Below are positions 63,525 to 64,000 of a DNA stretch of 64,000 bases, in pieces. The notes beneath the pieces are model-generated. The model saw only the letters and a program-made list of their open reading frames with translations, ran no database searches and was not told the origin of the DNA. Source of the DNA: Cryptomeria japonica (taxonomy: Eukaryota; Streptophyta; Pinopsida; Cupressales; Cupressaceae); the NCBI RefSeq assembly GCF_030272615.1, contig NC_081405.1, positions 316,920,041-316,984,040 on the forward strand. The letters are read 5' to 3'. Positions within the stretch are counted from its first letter, which is position 1, and each line of letters opens with the position of its first letter. A program made the position numbers and the translations under genes.

Positions 63525-64000
63525 AAGTTTACATGCGCTACTAAATTTACCAGATGCGCTAAAAGACTAAGCATACGCACTAAGCTGCCCCTAGACACGC
63601 GCTAAAGTTTGAACTCTCTAGAAAATTTTGTTTAACTGGTATAAAATCTACGCGCTAACTATTGGAGTAAATGCGCTAAAATATGGTTCTGAAGTGCTAA
63701 GCTGTTTCTTCGACGCGCTAAATTTTGGAGTTAAAATTTGCGGTCTAACAATTGAAAAAGTTCATGCACTAGCCTGGGTCTTCTATGCGCTAACTTATAG
63801 ACTGGATGCGCTAATTTTTTATTCTCACGTGCTAAGCTGTTGATGCTACGCGCTAAAGTTTGGACTATTGAAAATTGTTGTTGAATTTGTTGGAGAAGGC
63901 TATGCGCTACACTGGACCTGTCACACGCTAACTTTTAGACTTTATGCACTAGTTTTTGGTTCCTACGCACTGGAATGTTTTTTTCATGCGCTAGTTTGTG
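63525..64000 (-). repeat. GCGCTAA-type array in the gypsy 5' leader
   Basis: On the minus strand, TTAGCGCAT variants are repeated every 20-35 bases up to the window edge. Motif and spacing match 50865-51427. The stretch 63044-63524 between gag and the array holds no gene. Confidence 0.8.

Larger units (their letters stand above)
48960..64000 (-). mobile_element. Ty3-gypsy retrotransposon of Tat type with antisense plant-mobile-domain gene, truncated by window edge
   Basis: Minus-strand element: 3' LTR (about 48960-50357), polypurine tract (50358-50371), an antisense gene (50726-53839), pol and gag (55225-63043), and a 5' leader with a GCGCAT-type array (63525-64000 and beyond). The 5' LTR is off the right edge. 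Two RNase H domains between RT and integrase mark the Tat lineage, in which extra antisense frames are known. At over 15 kb it is the largest element here. Confidence 0.82.

Overview
This window looks like a repeat-dense intergenic stretch of a large plant nuclear genome. It is AT-rich and consists mostly of nested, mutated LTR retrotransposons, with one host-type gene fragment at the left edge. That fragment is the first exon of a secreted class IV chitinase-like gene (hevein/CBM18 domain). Long LTRs, deep nesting, old copies and a Tat-type Ty3-gypsy element fit a seed plant with a giant genome. A gymnosperm is my guess, but nothing here proves the species. No bacterial operon, CRISPR array, tRNA or rRNA gene was recognised.

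Layout. 1-480: chitinase exon 1 and promoter on the minus strand. 930-7328: Ty1-copia element A (+), with a 5'-truncated left LTR. 7504-23962: Ty1-copia element B (+), split first by copia C (minus, 11527-20992, perfect TATAG target duplication) and then by a solo LTR (21040-22611, ATGG duplication). Copia C in turn contains a 3.3 kb unrelated insert with its own degenerate repeats. 23963-28409: mostly non-coding, with TC and TA microsatellites and a possible LTR remnant. 28410-34745: copia D (minus), left LTR truncated. 35255-42566: an old solo LTR (+) interrupted by a TRIM-bounded composite (35339-41750, perfect CAGTA duplication). Inside the two short TRIM LTRs lies a one-LTR copia element (E, minus). 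42567-48959: degenerate repeats, a probable gypsy solo LTR and LINE-like tails. 48960-64000: a Tat-type Ty3-gypsy element (minus) running off the right edge. It carries an antisense plant-mobile-domain gene between its 3' LTR and pol.

How the parts relate. The copia elements share the order gag, CCHC knuckle, protease, integrase, reverse transcriptase, RNase H, and all are broken by stops or frameshifts. The gypsy element has Gag, protease, a G-patch, RT, two RNase H domains and integrase on one strand. The plant-mobile-domain gene runs the opposite way with its own TATA box and a probable intron. A GCGCAT-rich array lies just upstream of each of the two convergent genes, in the same orientation relative to each.

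The two most notable observations are (1) the TRIM/copia composite, whose structure is what recombination of a one-LTR copia circle at the shared primer-binding site would produce, and (2) the antisense plant-mobile-domain gene with its intron-borne array matched upstream of gag. All boundaries were read by eye from LTR ends, primer-binding sites, polypurine tracts and target duplications; no alignment or database search was run.
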